A stretch of 28,151 nt of DNA from CAYTCZ01 sp964436315 (GCA_964436315.1 CAYTCZ010000047.1:1-28151); one strand, 5' to 3'. Counted from the stretch's first letter, positions 1-8,388 are shown. Notes: generated by a model not told the origin, from the letters alone. Program-made: numbers and translations.

Positions 1-6
1 CAGCCC

Positions 7-36
7 TTGACACCGGCTATCCGGGCTGGGAAAGAT
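7..36 (+). promoter_or_regulatory. Putative promoter upstream of the first SDR gene
   Basis: A perfect TTGACA lies at 7-12 and, after 18 bases, a weak -10 box AAAGAT at 31-36. The same arrangement (TTGACA, 18 bases, GAAGAT, then an A/T-tract operator about 9-11 bases later) is found before the binding-protein gene at 5385-5440, which raises confidence. The sequence upstream of base 1 is not available. Confidence 0.4.
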
Positions 37-40
37 CCGC

Positions 41-58
41 AAGAGAATCGTTTTCCTT
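41..58. promoter_or_regulatory. LacI-type operator-like site A
   Basis: The core GAATCGTTTTC (45-55) has a central CG with A-rich and T-rich flanks, followed by CTTGAA. It matches the sites at 17181, 5423 and 20823 in layout and in the C/T-rich right flank. It is the weakest of the four because the left A-tract is short. It lies between the putative -10 box and the SDR start, a repressor position. Confidence 0.4.
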
Positions 59-80
59 GAAAGACCATCTGGAGGCTCGT

Positions 81-875
81 GTGGAGAAGGATCGACACGC
101 CGGAAAAGTCGTTCTCATCACCGGAGGCGGGAGCGGGATGGGGCAGGAAACAGCCCTCCGCTTCGCTCGAGAGGGAGCAGAGCGCGTGTACATCGTCGAC
201 CACTTCGAGGATCGGCTGGAGAAGGTCACGGCCGAGCTCGAGGAGGTGGGAGCGATCCCGGGCCCGATCACAGCGGAACTCGCACAAACCTCGGAATGCG
301 TGCGGGCGGTGCAACACGCATACGAGGAAGCCGGCCGTCTCGATGTTGTGATCTCGAACGCCGCGGCCTGGACGGAAGAGCCCTTCCTCGAGATGAAACA
401 GGAGTCGTGGGACAAGCTCATGGCCGTCAACCTCACGGCCAACTTCGTGGTCGGCCAGCAGGCGGCGCGGGCGATGGTCGAGGTCGGCAACGGCGGATCG
501 ATTCTGTACACAGCGTCCATCTCGGGACAGGGGGCTTCTCCTCGCTTTGTGCACTACGGCGTCACCAAGGCGGGCACCATCAACCTCATGAAGACCATGG
601 CCCTCGAGCTCGTCGACCACGGGATCCGCGTCAACTCGATTAGTCCCGGCCCAGCCGATACCCAGCAGTCCGTCGATCTCGTCGGCGAAGAGCTGATGGA
701 GAAGTGGCGAAAAGAAGGGTTTCCCGTGGCGCCGATGAAACGCCTCGGCTCTGTCCAAGACATGGCGGCCGCGTTCTCTTTTCTTGCCTCGGACGACGCC
801 GCGTACATCACCGGCCACGACCTGGTTGTGGACGGCGGCCTCACCGCCTACGCCTACACGGTCCCGCCCGAATAA
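81..875 (+). CDS. Short-chain dehydrogenase/reductase (SDR), first copy
   Basis: Classical SDR, an NAD(P)-dependent cytosolic oxidoreductase of about 264 residues. Visible motifs are the cofactor loop TGGGSGMG (residues 14-21), SNAA (N93), catalytic S146, and Y159xxxK163, with a typical C-terminal VDGG. The frame is open from a TTG at 57, but GTG 81 is preferred because GGAGG at 71-75 sits five bases before it. The MBL gene follows after 15 bases, so the two are probably co-transcribed. The protein closely resembles the SDR at 20073-20858, including a shared DTQxSVDLVGEE stretch, and that copy is also followed directly by an MBL gene. The substrate is unknown; a secondary alcohol or keto compound from the surrounding pathway is likely. 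Confidence 0.9.
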   Translation: MEKDRHAGKVVLITGGGSGMGQETALRFAREGAERVYIVDHFEDRLEKVTAELEEVGAIPGPITAELAQTSECVRAVQHAYEEAGRLDVVISNAAAWTEEPFLEMKQESWDKLMAVNLTANFVVGQQAARAMVEVGNGGSILYTASISGQGASPRFVHYGVTKAGTINLMKTMALELVDHGIRVNSISPGPADTQQSVDLVGEELMEKWRKEGFPVAPMKRLGSVQDMAAAFSFLASDDAAYITGHDLVVDGGLTAYAYTVPPE

Positions 876-890
876 CAGAGAGGAGTCGCG

Positions 891-1634
891 GTGAAACTCA
901 CGAACGATGTGTATCTGGTCGGTGGCGGCGACTACGGCTTCAACCTCACGCACCGCCTCGACTGCCATACCTACGTCATCGACGGGGGGGATGAGCTCGC
1001 GTTCATCGACGCCGGGTTCGGCCCTGGGACTGACGAGATCGTGAAGCTCATGAAGGCTGACGGACTCGATCCCAGCCGCGTCTCAACCATCTTCATCACG
1101 CATTACCACGCCGACCACGTTGGCGGCTCGGCTCCCATGAAGCGGGCGACCGGCGCGAAGCTCGCTGCTCCGGTCGAGGCGGCCGACACCATTCGGGCCG
1201 CCGACGCGGATCAGATCGGCCTCACGTGGGCCCAGAGCTTCGGGTTCTACCCGCCCGACTACGTGTGGGAGGCGGCCGAGGTCGAGATCGAGTTCACCGA
1301 TGGCGATACCTTCAAGGTCGGAGAACTCGAGGTGGAGCTGATCTCCACCCCTGGTCACTGTCTCGGCCACTACTGCGTGCGACTGGTCGGTCGCGATCGG
1401 ACCTATCTCTTTGCATCCGACGCGGTCTTCTGGGGTGGCGCGATCATCCTCCAGAACGTGCCCGACTCGGACGTCCAGGAGTACGCCGCTTCCTGCAACA
1501 AGCTGGCCGAGCTCGAATTCGAGGCGCTCCTGCCCGGCCACCACATGATCTCGCTCCGAAACGGACGCCGACACGCTGAGGCTGCCGCGAACGACTTCAA
1601 CCGAATTGGCCTTCCCAAAGACCTGCTTCGCTAG
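891..1634 (+). CDS. Metallo-beta-lactamase-fold hydrolase, first copy
   Basis: This 247-residue MBL-superfamily protein carries the metal-binding motif HYHADH (residues 71-76), a further ligand in TPGH (H156), D177 and a C-terminal PGHH (H217/H218), the usual set for a two-metal hydrolase. There is no signal peptide, so it is cytosolic. The GTG start follows GAGAGGAG at 879-886. Family members hydrolyse thioesters, lactones or similar bonds; lactonase-like or thioesterase-like activity is possible but not decided by sequence. It follows an SDR, as its paralogue at 19297-20046 does, so the pair probably acts in successive steps. Confidence 0.88.
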   Translation: MKLTNDVYLVGGGDYGFNLTHRLDCHTYVIDGGDELAFIDAGFGPGTDEIVKLMKADGLDPSRVSTIFITHYHADHVGGSAPMKRATGAKLAAPVEAADTIRAADADQIGLTWAQSFGFYPPDYVWEAAEVEIEFTDGDTFKVGELEVELISTPGHCLGHYCVRLVGRDRTYLFASDAVFWGGAIILQNVPDSDVQEYAASCNKLAELEFEALLPGHHMISLRNGRRHAEAAANDFNRIGLPKDLLR

Positions 1635-1714
1635 GGCGGTGATTGCTTGAGCCAGGGAGCACGAACCATGCCACTCCGCTACCGTCACGTCGCCGAGACC
1701 GAAAGGAGTTCGAA

Positions 1715-2092
1715 ATGGCACCCAAAACCGCACAGCAGACGATCCTGAGGAGCGTCGAGGGCACCTCGCTCGACCCGATGCCGCTTCCGGCGGAACAGAT
1801 TACAGAAGGAGAGCCGGAGGCGAGCGGGACGATTCTCTGGGTTTCAGAAGACGGAACGCTCGCGAACGGGATCTGGGAGTGCACGCCTGGGGAGTTCGAC
1901 TACGTCCACGCCGATGAAACGGCGACTATCGTCAAGGGCCGCGCGACCGTCACGCCAAAGGGGGGCGAGTCGATCGTGCTCGAAGCCGGGTCGGTCGTGT
2001 TCTTCCCTGCGGGGACGAAGACGAAATGGCGCGTCGAAGAGACGATCCGGAAGTCGTTCCATCTGCACGCCGCGGAGGGTCTCGGGCTATAG
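1715..2092 (+). CDS. Small cupin-domain protein (Cupin_3 type)
   Basis: A 125-residue single-domain protein resembling the Cupin_3 (DUF861) group, with the barrel segment from about residue 38 onward (ILWVSEDGTLANGIWEC, then FDYVHADETATIVKGRATV, then FFPAGTKTKW). The start is ATG 1715, preceded by AAAGGAG; the frame is open upstream but no better start is seen. Cupin_3 members include ureidoglycine aminohydrolase-like domains and many small proteins of unknown role. It may be an isomerase, a hydrolase accessory or a ligand-binding protein. It lies 80 bases after the MBL gene and 53 bases before the regulator, in the same direction. Confidence 0.82.
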   Translation: MAPKTAQQTILRSVEGTSLDPMPLPAEQITEGEPEASGTILWVSEDGTLANGIWECTPGEFDYVHADETATIVKGRATVTPKGGESIVLEAGSVVFFPAGTKTKWRVEETIRKSFHLHAAEGLGL

Positions 2093-2145
2093 GAGAAGAT
2101 GGCCCCGCAGAGGGTGGGAGGCGAGCCGGACCAGAGGGCACCGTC

Positions 2146-3150
2146 GTGCGTCTTGCCGACGTCGCCAAGGCGGCCGGCGTCGGGACGTCGATCGCCTCGC
2201 GTGTCCTGAACGGCGATCCAACGGTTTCGATTCGACCAGAGACACGCGAACGGATCCTGAACGCCGCGGGCGAGCTCAAGTACCGGCCGAACGCGTTCGC
2301 GCGCGGGCTGAAACTTGCGCGTACGACCTCGCTCGGCCTGGTCGTGAACCTTGCCTACTACGCGGAAAACGCCGCGATCCTGCAAGGCGTTGAACGTCGA
2401 GCCGCCGATTCCGGCTACGTCACCCTCGTCGCCGATGCCAGCGAGTTTGCCGACCGCGGAGAGGCGTACGGACGCCTCCTCTACGAACGTCGTGTCGATG
2501 GGCTTCTGATTGCCACGGCGCTGATCAGCGATGAGCTGATCCGCGAACTCGAGGGCGAGCGACTGCCGTTCGTCCTCGTGAACCGGCGAGTGCGGGGTGT
2601 CGGCCCCTCGGTGACATGCGACGACGCAAAGGCCATGCGCCTCATCGTCGAACACCTGACGTCGCTTGGCCATCGCCGGATCGCATATATCGCCGGCCCA
2701 CTGACAGCGGACATCGTCCAGCGGCGAATCGCCGGTTTCAGGGACGGTATGGAAGCGGCCGGCCTCGACGTTCCCGATGAGCTCGTCATCGGGTCGTCGC
2801 TCGAACATCAGGCTGGGTCCGACGCGATGAAGCGTCTGCTCGCCCTCGATCCCCGTCCGACTGCAGTGGCCATCTGGAGCCCCACCGCGGCGATCGCGGC
2901 GTTGGCGGCGGCTCGCGAGGCCGAGCTGGCGCTGCCCGATGAACTCTCGGTCATCGCGTTCAGCGACGCGGATATCGCGGACTACCTCGACCCCCCGTTG
3001 ACCACCGTCCGCACTCCGTTCCGTGAGATGGCGGAGGCGGGGGTGGACTGCCTTCTTGGCCTGATTGAGGGCCAGCGCCAGCGGAGCGTGGTCGTTCCGA
3101 CTTCGCCGATGCTGATGGATCGCGGCTCCACCTGCCCACCTGCTCGGTGA
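2146..3150 (+). CDS. LacI-family transcriptional regulator
   Basis: A 334-residue LacI/GalR-type repressor. The N-terminal helix-turn-helix (residues 3-25, RLADVAKAAGVGTSIASRVL) is followed by the hinge helix RPNAFARGLK, where Leu55 aligns with PurR Leu54, which inserts at a central CG of the operator. The rest is a periplasmic-binding-like sensor domain (about 60-330) that would bind a small effector. GTG 2146 is chosen because the domain starts there, the length is normal and GAGGG lies seven bases upstream. An ATG at 2099 with a good AGGAG is out of frame. The gene overlaps the next start (GTGA at 3147-3150). The operators at 41, 5423, 17181 and 20823 have the central CG expected of this family, so this is the best local candidate for their regulator. 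Confidence 0.9.
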   Translation: MRLADVAKAAGVGTSIASRVLNGDPTVSIRPETRERILNAAGELKYRPNAFARGLKLARTTSLGLVVNLAYYAENAAILQGVERRAADSGYVTLVADASEFADRGEAYGRLLYERRVDGLLIATALISDELIRELEGERLPFVLVNRRVRGVGPSVTCDDAKAMRLIVEHLTSLGHRRIAYIAGPLTADIVQRRIAGFRDGMEAAGLDVPDELVIGSSLEHQAGSDAMKRLLALDPRPTAVAIWSPTAAIAALAAAREAELALPDELSVIAFSDADIADYLDPPLTTVRTPFREMAEAGVDCLLGLIEGQRQRSVVVPTSPMLMDRGSTCPPAR

Positions 3151-4172
3151 GAGCAGCACGTCTTCATGACGGAGAGACGTCTCTCCGGCTCGAGGAAGTA
3201 CCGACGCCGGAGCCGAAAAACGACGAAGTCTTGGTCGAGGTCGTCGGCGCCGGGTTGTGCCGGTCGGACCTCCACCTGCTTGACGGCGAGTTGGACGATC
3301 ACGTCCACAAGCCCGTGACGATGGGACACGAAATCGCAGGAAGGGTGGCCGCCTCGGGTGGAACGGCCGAAGCGGAGATCGGGACACCGGTCGTGGTAAT
3401 GGTCGGCTGGGGTTGTGGTCGGTGTGAATGGTGTCTTGCAGGCCACGAGCAACTTTGCCGGGAGGGAAGCGAGGCGGGTGCAACGGTCGACGGGGGCTTT
3501 GCCGAGTTCGTGCTCGTCCCTCATGGACGGTTCCTCGTGCCGTTACGGTCCCTGGATCCGCTCGAGGCCACGCCACTCGGCTGTGCTGGTCTGTCCGCGT
3601 ACGCCGCGATTCAGCGGGTGCTACCGCACCTAGCCGACGAGTCATCGCTCGTGATCCTCGGCGCCGGTGGACTCGGGCAGTACGCGGTTCAGATCGGCCG
3701 AGTCTGCAGCGATGCGTCGATCGTGGTGGTCGATCCCGATCGCGAGCGCCTCGACCTCGCGATCTCTCTCGGCGCACATTATGCGCGCGACTTGGACGAC
3801 GTCTCCCGGGGTGACCTTTCGATGCTTCTCGGAAATCGCGGCGCACACGCTGTAATTGACTTTGTCGGCACCGATGACACGCTGAGACTCGCCGCCGAAA
3901 TCGTCGGCATGCGAGGAATCGTTGCTCTCCTCGGCCTCGCCGGCGGCCAGGTTTCGTTCGGGTTCTGGAACCTTCCGCCCGAATCTGTGCTGACGACGGT
4001 GTTCGCGGGAACGCTGAGCAATCTCCAACAACTCGTGCCACTCGCCGAGGACAACGAGTTCACCGGCACGATCACGCGATATCGATTCGACCAAATCAAC
4101 AACGCGGTCGATGACCTCAGACGAGGCGACGTCCTCGGGCGCGCGGTCGTGACTCCGGGCTCGACTGACTGA
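3147..4172 (+). CDS. Zinc-dependent alcohol dehydrogenase (MDR superfamily)
   Basis: A 341-residue medium-chain dehydrogenase/reductase. Catalytic-zinc residues appear as C38 and H61-E62 (GHE motif), the structural zinc as a four-cysteine lobe (CGRCEWC then C), and the Rossmann loop as LGAGGLG. It oxidises an alcohol with NAD(P)+ or runs the reverse; the substrate cannot be read. GTG 3147 overlaps the regulator's stop codon, so translation is probably coupled. Close linkage to a LacI regulator suggests co-control with the catabolic genes. The next gene begins 10 bases after its stop. Confidence 0.92.
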   Translation: MRAARLHDGETSLRLEEVPTPEPKNDEVLVEVVGAGLCRSDLHLLDGELDDHVHKPVTMGHEIAGRVAASGGTAEAEIGTPVVVMVGWGCGRCEWCLAGHEQLCREGSEAGATVDGGFAEFVLVPHGRFLVPLRSLDPLEATPLGCAGLSAYAAIQRVLPHLADESSLVILGAGGLGQYAVQIGRVCSDASIVVVDPDRERLDLAISLGAHYARDLDDVSRGDLSMLLGNRGAHAVIDFVGTDDTLRLAAEIVGMRGIVALLGLAGGQVSFGFWNLPPESVLTTVFAGTLSNLQQLVPLAEDNEFTGTITRYRFDQINNAVDDLRRGDVLGRAVVTPGSTD

Positions 4173-4182
4173 GCTCCGATCG

Positions 4183-5082
4183 ATGAGCGAACCAATCCGA
4201 CGGCGGCTCAACGGGAAGGTGGCCGTCGTGACGGGGGGTGGCCGTGGCGTCGGTCTTCATGTCGCGAAGGCATTCGCTCGAGAAGGAGCAAAGGTGATGA
4301 TTGCCGACCTTGGCTCTGACCTCGACGGCAGAGGTCGCGATGCAGGCCTCGCGGACACCGCGGCCGATGAGATTCGGTCCCAAGGCGGCGTATGCCGAGG
4401 CATGGCCGTCGACGTCGGCAATCCGAGCGAGTGCGATGCACTGATCAGAGAGACGCTCTGCCAGTTCGAGAAGGTGGACATCGTGGTCAACGCGGCCGGG
4501 AACATCCGACCGGGCTCAATTCTCGACGTCGATCTCGATGATTGGAACTCAGTCCTCCGCGTTCATCTCGCCGGCGCGCTGAACACGAGCCGATCGGTCG
4601 TTGCATACTGGGCTGCTACAGAAGGCACGGGTCGCCGACTGATCAACTTCTCCTCAGACTCCGGGCTCCACGGCGAAGGTGCCTACGTTGCCTACGCCGT
4701 GGCGAAGGCCGGCGTCATTGCGCTGACCCTCAGCTGTGTGGAAGCTCTTCGCCCACTTGGGGCAACGGCGAACGTCTTCATCCCGCAGGCGGCGACGCGG
4801 ATGACCGCGAGCATTCCGCTCGATGAACTACCGGACCCGGATCGATGGGAGACGGGAGAGTTCGATCCGGCACACGTCCCGCCGGCCTTGGTCTATCTCG
4901 TCAGCGATGACGCAGATTGGGTCTCAGGCGAGATCGTCGGCGGCTGGGGTTTCGAGGTCCACCTGTATTCCAAACCCGAGCGGTCGCGCTCCCTCTACAG
5001 CCCGCGTCCGTGGGACCTCGACTCACTCTTCGATCGCTTCCAAGAGGCGTTCGGCCCGAGCCCCGACGCACCCTCGGCGTGA
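4183..5082 (+). CDS. SDR-family oxidoreductase with extended C-terminus
   Basis: A 299-residue SDR with TGGGRGVG (residues 17-24), NAAG (N103), S157/S158 and Y171xxxK175. It is longer than the two other SDRs here and has an ADLGSDLDGRG segment after strand 2, reminiscent of MFE-2-type hydroxyacyl-CoA dehydrogenases, and a C-terminal extension of about 40 residues with aromatic and charged residues. It is therefore a different subfamily, not a third copy of the 81/20858 pair. A hydroxyacyl-CoA or similar hydroxy-acid substrate is possible. ATG 4183 lies 10 bases after the ADH stop and has only a weak ribosome site, consistent with coupling. Confidence 0.88.
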   Translation: MSEPIRRRLNGKVAVVTGGGRGVGLHVAKAFAREGAKVMIADLGSDLDGRGRDAGLADTAADEIRSQGGVCRGMAVDVGNPSECDALIRETLCQFEKVDIVVNAAGNIRPGSILDVDLDDWNSVLRVHLAGALNTSRSVVAYWAATEGTGRRLINFSSDSGLHGEGAYVAYAVAKAGVIALTLSCVEALRPLGATANVFIPQAATRMTASIPLDELPDPDRWETGEFDPAHVPPALVYLVSDDADWVSGEIVGGWGFEVHLYSKPERSRSLYSPRPWDLDSLFDRFQEAFGPSPDAPSA

Positions 5083-5119
5083 ACTGCACCGGGCGAGTGG
5101 GCCGGGTGACGGGTCACGG

Positions 5120-5400
5120 CTACGTGAGCCACGCCTGATTGCTGAGCAACCCGGGCCCAGTGATCGGCGGCGGGATGTACACGTGCGGCCGCGTTACCCA
5201 CCACGTCCCTTCGAGCTTCGCGTAGTTTGGAACATCAGCCCGGCGGCGTCGACCTCGGGTGAGGCGTCAGCTCGCGCCATCGCTTCCTCGTCGTCGAACC
5301 ACTGCTCGACAGCACCGGAAATCGCCGATCCCGGCTCCGACAGGAACTTGGAGACAGCGCTCGGCCGGGCATGGGCTCGAGTGCTTGACACCTGGGGTGC
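5120..5400 (-). pseudogene. Decayed EthD-family gene remnant
   Basis: Read on the minus strand, this is the C-terminal two thirds of an EthD-type protein homologous to the intact gene at 16777-17142. One frame (5400 to about 5242) gives VEQWFDDEEAM...ASPEVDAA, matching VEQWWDDQAAF...ESPEMAAA of the intact copy. A second frame (5239 to 5120) gives DVPNYAKLEGTWWVT, HVYIPPPITGPG and QAWLT before a TAG. The frames join at the codon for the conserved Trp, where only GG remains (5240-5241), a one-base loss. The N-terminal ~34 residues, including the YWRDVHAPI signature, are absent; that stretch is now the upstream region of the binding-protein gene. The missing N-terminus argues against a mere sequencing error. 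Confidence 0.85.
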
Positions 5401-5414
5401 ACCCACGAGAAGAT
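5385..5414 (+). promoter_or_regulatory. Putative promoter of the importer operon
   Basis: TTGACA (5385-5390), 18 bases, then GAAGAT (5409-5414), the same spacing and -10 type as the promoter at 7-36. The -35 box overlaps the edge of the EthD remnant. The binding-protein start is about 118 bases downstream. Confidence 0.45.
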
Positions 5415-5422
5415 TCAGCCGT

Positions 5423-5440
5423 TAGAAAAACGTTTCCCTT
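5423..5440. promoter_or_regulatory. LacI-type operator-like site C
   Basis: GAAAAACGTTTCCC (5425-5438) contains a perfect 8-base palindrome AAACGTTT and is followed by TTG. It begins about 10 bases after the putative -10 box of the importer operon, where a bound repressor would block transcription. It is strongly A/T-rich compared with its surroundings and matches the sites at 17181 and 20823. Confidence 0.5.
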
Positions 5441-5531
5441 GCGCGCATCCCGACTAACCAGGCGATGCCGGAAGCGTCTACTTGTTTGAGGGCGACGCAC
5501 TGGATGCACAGGAATAGATAAGGAGGGAGCG

Positions 5532-7361
5532 GTGAGCAACCGGAGCGACAGACCGGAGCAGTTTGATCCGGTCGGCGAGGACGAGGCGAGTCTTGTCGAG
5601 GGCCTCGTCGAGGAGTACGTACGGAAGAGCATCGACCGTCGGCAGTTCTTCAAGAGGGCGGGCGCGCTCGGAATCACTCTGAGCGGCGCAGCTGCTCTGC
5701 TTGCGGCGTGCGGCGGAGACGATGACTCCGCGGAACCCGCGCCCGAGCCTGCACCGGAAGAACCGGCTCCGGAACCAGCCCCAGACGAGGCGCCGCCGCC
5801 AGCAGAGCCCGAACCTGCGCCAGAGCCAGCACCCGAGCCCGCCGCTGGCGAGCCCGTGGCAGGCGGCACGCTCATCGAGGGCTACGACCGCGACTTCACG
5901 GCGATGGATACCGTCCAGACGGGTTGGGCCGACCCGGCATTCGTTGCCCTGTACGAGTTCACCGTGATCCGCGATCCGAACGGTGCGTTCGTCCCCGCGC
6001 TTGTCGACTCATGGGAGATTTCGGACGACCTCCTGACCTGGACTTTCACGATTCGCGACGGACTGACATTCCACGGTGGGCAGGCAGCCGACGCGGAGAT
6101 GATGGCGCGGAACTTCGAGGCATTCCGAAGCCCCGATTCCGGTCAGAACGCGATCTTCTGGCCGGCGGCGAGTCCCGCTGTCGCGTCCGACGCCACGACG
6201 TTCTCGATTACGTGGGAGGCGCCCAATACGGCGTTCCCCGAGACGCTCGCGACGGAGTTCTCGATGATCGAGAACCTCGACACGCGAGAGGCCGTCGGTG
6301 AGGACTACGGAGCATCGGAGGCCGATGGCACCGGGCCGTTCACGCTGGTGAACTTCAGCCCCGGCATCGAGGTGCTCGTCAATCGCTGGGACGACTATCC
6401 GGGAACGAACATCCCGTACGTCACGAACGCGGGTCCCGCGTACCTCGACGCCGTCCAGTGGGTACCGATCATCGAGTCAGGTCAGCGTGCGAACGAGATC
6501 GAGACGGGCAACGTCCACATCGTCAAGAACCCGGCAGGACAGGACGTCGAGCGACTCGAGGGGAACGGAGACCTCACCGTGATCTCGTTCCCTGCGCTGG
6601 CCAACTACTTCCTCGGTCTGAACCATCAGAAGACCGAGGTCGGTTTCGACGACGTGCGTGTCCGTCAAGGAATCTCGGCCGCGATCGACCGGCAGGCGAT
6701 CGCAGATTCGCTCTTCTTCGGTCAGGCGGTCGCCACGCAGGGCCCGATCGCGAACAACTGGCGCTGGTACGACTCCGGCGTCGAGGCGTTCAACGTGTAC
6801 GACCCGGACGCCGCCGCCGCGCTGCTCGATGAGGCGGGATGGACCGTTGGAGGAGACGGAATCCGAGAGAAAGACGGGAACACGCTCTCGTTCACGGTCG
6901 TCTCCAACGCAGAGAACCAGCCGACCACCAGGGGAATCGACGAGGCGATCGTCGCGATGCTCGCAGAGGTCGGCGTCGAGATGATCCGAGAGGTGCCTGA
7001 CGCTGCCGAGTTCTTCAACGTCGTTCTGGACGCTGAGAACCCGAGAGATGCCTGGACCTTCGAGTGGCTCTGGTCGTCACCGATGGATCTGCTCATCTTC
7101 TTCCAGGCGTTCCCAAGCGTCGAATGGAATGGCGATCTTCCCGAGATCGCGGCCGCGGTCGAGAAGTACCAGACGGCACCCGACGAGGCGACGCTGGAGG
7201 AAGCGTCACGGGAGATGCAGCTCGCCTGGGCCGAATTACTGCCCGAGATTCCGATCATTACTACCAACAACATCTGGGTCCACCAAAACAACGTCATGGG
7301 GTACACACCTCTCCAGACCATGCTGTATCCGCTCTACAACGACGTCTGGCTCGCGTCGTAG
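5532..7361 (+). CDS. ABC importer substrate-binding lipoprotein (SBP_bac_5 family)
   Basis: A 609-residue extracellular solute-binding protein of the dipeptide/oligopeptide/nickel type. An unusually long cytoplasmic N-region (about 35 residues) precedes a Tat motif (DRRQFFK, R36-R37), a hydrophobic stretch and a lipobox LAAC with lipid-anchored C60, so export folded via Tat and attachment to the membrane surface are expected. Residues 67-108 are a Pro/Glu/Ala linker that would hold the binding domain off the membrane. The ligand-binding domain then runs from about 110 to the end. GTG 5532 follows AAGGAGGGA. It heads a complete importer operon (permeases 7422 and 8389, ATPases 9303 and 10297). 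A paralogue's C-terminal part follows the gap at 23659. Confidence 0.93.
   Translation: MSNRSDRPEQFDPVGEDEASLVEGLVEEYVRKSIDRRQFFKRAGALGITLSGAAALLAACGGDDDSAEPAPEPAPEEPAPEPAPDEAPPPAEPEPAPEPAPEPAAGEPVAGGTLIEGYDRDFTAMDTVQTGWADPAFVALYEFTVIRDPNGAFVPALVDSWEISDDLLTWTFTIRDGLTFHGGQAADAEMMARNFEAFRSPDSGQNAIFWPAASPAVASDATTFSITWEAPNTAFPETLATEFSMIENLDTREAVGEDYGASEADGTGPFTLVNFSPGIEVLVNRWDDYPGTNIPYVTNAGPAYLDAVQWVPIIESGQRANEIETGNVHIVKNPAGQDVERLEGNGDLTVISFPALANYFLGLNHQKTEVGFDDVRVRQGISAAIDRQAIADSLFFGQAVATQGPIANNWRWYDSGVEAFNVYDPDAAAALLDEAGWTVGGDGIREKDGNTLSFTVVSNAENQPTTRGIDEAIVAMLAEVGVEMIREVPDAAEFFNVVLDAENPRDAWTFEWLWSSPMDLLIFFQAFPSVEWNGDLPEIAAAVEKYQTAPDEATLEEASREMQLAWAELLPEIPIITTNNIWVHQNNVMGYTPLQTMLYPLYNDVWLAS
5730..5855 (+). 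repeat. Low-complexity Pro/Glu/Ala coding repeat
   Basis: Degenerate PEPAP-like units encode residues 67-108 of the binding lipoprotein, directly after the lipidated cysteine region. It is a spacer or linker; the DNA repeat is imperfect and could vary in length among relatives. Confidence 0.8.
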
Positions 7362-7421
7362 ACACGAAGCAAGTGCGACGGGCAGTACTCTTCGGAGTGC
7401 TGCCTGTCGCGTGAGGAACTG

Positions 7422-8354
7422 ATGGCTGCCTACATTCTGCGTCGCTTCATCTACGCCATCTTTCTTCTCTTCATTGCGTCTGCGCTCGTCTTTTACGGCC
7501 TCAGAGTTGCACCGGGCGATGTCACCGACTTCCTCGTCAGCCCGACGGCGACCGAGATCCTCGAGACGAACATTCGGGAACGGCTTGGCCTCGACAAACC
7601 GCTCGCGACGCAGTACTTCATCTTCGTCAAGAACTACTTCGCGGGCGATCCAGGGAGCTCGATCGTCAGCGGGGCACCCATCCTCGACATCATCAAGGAG
7701 TCTGGCGCGAACACGCTCAAGCTCGGTTTCGCCGCCATCATCCTTGTCTACGCGATTGCGATTCCCATGGGCTTGCTTGCCGCCTGGCGGCGAAACTCGC
7801 CCCAGGACCAGGGGGTCCGCTTCCTCGCCGTGCTTGGGATGGGAATCCCGAACTTCTTTCTGGCGGTCCTGCTTATCCAGCTCTTTGCCGTCAAGCTCGG
7901 CTGGTTCCCGGTCGCCGGGCCCGGCGGCTTTCGGCATTTAGCCTTACCGGCTTTTGTGTTGGCCCTCGAGTCGCTCGCAATCAACATGCGGCTCATGCGC
8001 TCTTCGGTGCTCGAGGAGAGCGCCAAGGACTACATGCGCACCTTACGAGCGAAAGGCCTCTCCAACAAACGAATCATGTGGGTGCACGCGCTTCGAAACT
8101 CGCTCGTTCCGGTTGTGGCGTTCGCGGGAATCATCATCCCACTGATCCTGGGCTACACGCTGATCGTCGAGGTGATCTTCCGCTACGAGGGGATCGGTTT
8201 CCAGCTTGTGCAATCGATCCAGAATCGCGACTACGCACTGGCGCAGGCGCTCGCCCTCCTCTTCACGGCCATCGTGATCTTCTCAAACTTCCTCGCCGAC
8301 ATCGGCCACCAGCTGCTTGATCCGCGAGTACGGGAGCGGGCATGGTCTTACTAG
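7422..8354 (+). CDS. Dipeptide-type ABC importer permease, DppB-like
   Basis: A 310-residue integral membrane protein starting MAAYILRRF, typical of DppB/OppB permeases. TM1 is followed by an external loop ending LGLDKPLATQY, about five further hydrophobic segments, and the EAA-loop region (YMRTLRAKGLSNKRI) that contacts the ATPase. ATG 7422 has GAGG just upstream; the binding-protein stop is 60 bases before. With the 8389 permease it forms the transmembrane channel. It closely resembles the permease half of the fusion at 17284-19272 (shared FPVAGPGGF and ALESLAIN stretches). Confidence 0.93.
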   Translation: MAAYILRRFIYAIFLLFIASALVFYGLRVAPGDVTDFLVSPTATEILETNIRERLGLDKPLATQYFIFVKNYFAGDPGSSIVSGAPILDIIKESGANTLKLGFAAIILVYAIAIPMGLLAAWRRNSPQDQGVRFLAVLGMGIPNFFLAVLLIQLFAVKLGWFPVAGPGGFRHLALPAFVLALESLAINMRLMRSSVLEESAKDYMRTLRAKGLSNKRIMWVHALRNSLVPVVAFAGIIIPLILGYTLIVEVIFRYEGIGFQLVQSIQNRDYALAQALALLFTAIVIFSNFLADIGHQLLDPRVRERAWSY

Positions 8355-8388
8355 ACTCGCGCGCGAGAGCCGAGGGACACCCAGGCTA

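Noticed and set aside
101..115. GAAAAGTCGTTCTC-like sequence inside the first SDR gene
   Set aside because: It is a poor palindrome explained by the codons of the cofactor-binding strand; it corresponds to the place of site D in the paralogue but lacks its symmetry.
2099..2146. ATG 2099 with a good AGGAG as the start of the LacI gene
   Set aside because: It is out of frame with the helix-turn-helix domain; GTG 2146 gives the normal family N-terminus. A frameshift would be needed to use it.
1900..4041. 713-codon open frame on the minus strand
   Set aside because: It lies antisense to the cupin, LacI and ADH genes, its product is Arg/Pro-rich low-complexity sequence, and the plus-strand genes have clear families. 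It is a GC-rich shadow frame.
5106..5117. GTGACGGGTCAC palindrome after the 4183 SDR gene as a terminator
   Set aside because: The loop would be only two bases and there is no T-run; it may be chance.
5267..5875. 202-codon minus-strand frame rich in Gly/Ser/Ala
   Set aside because: It is the antisense of the Pro/Glu/Ala linker of the binding lipoprotein, and its other end overlaps the EthD remnant in a different frame.
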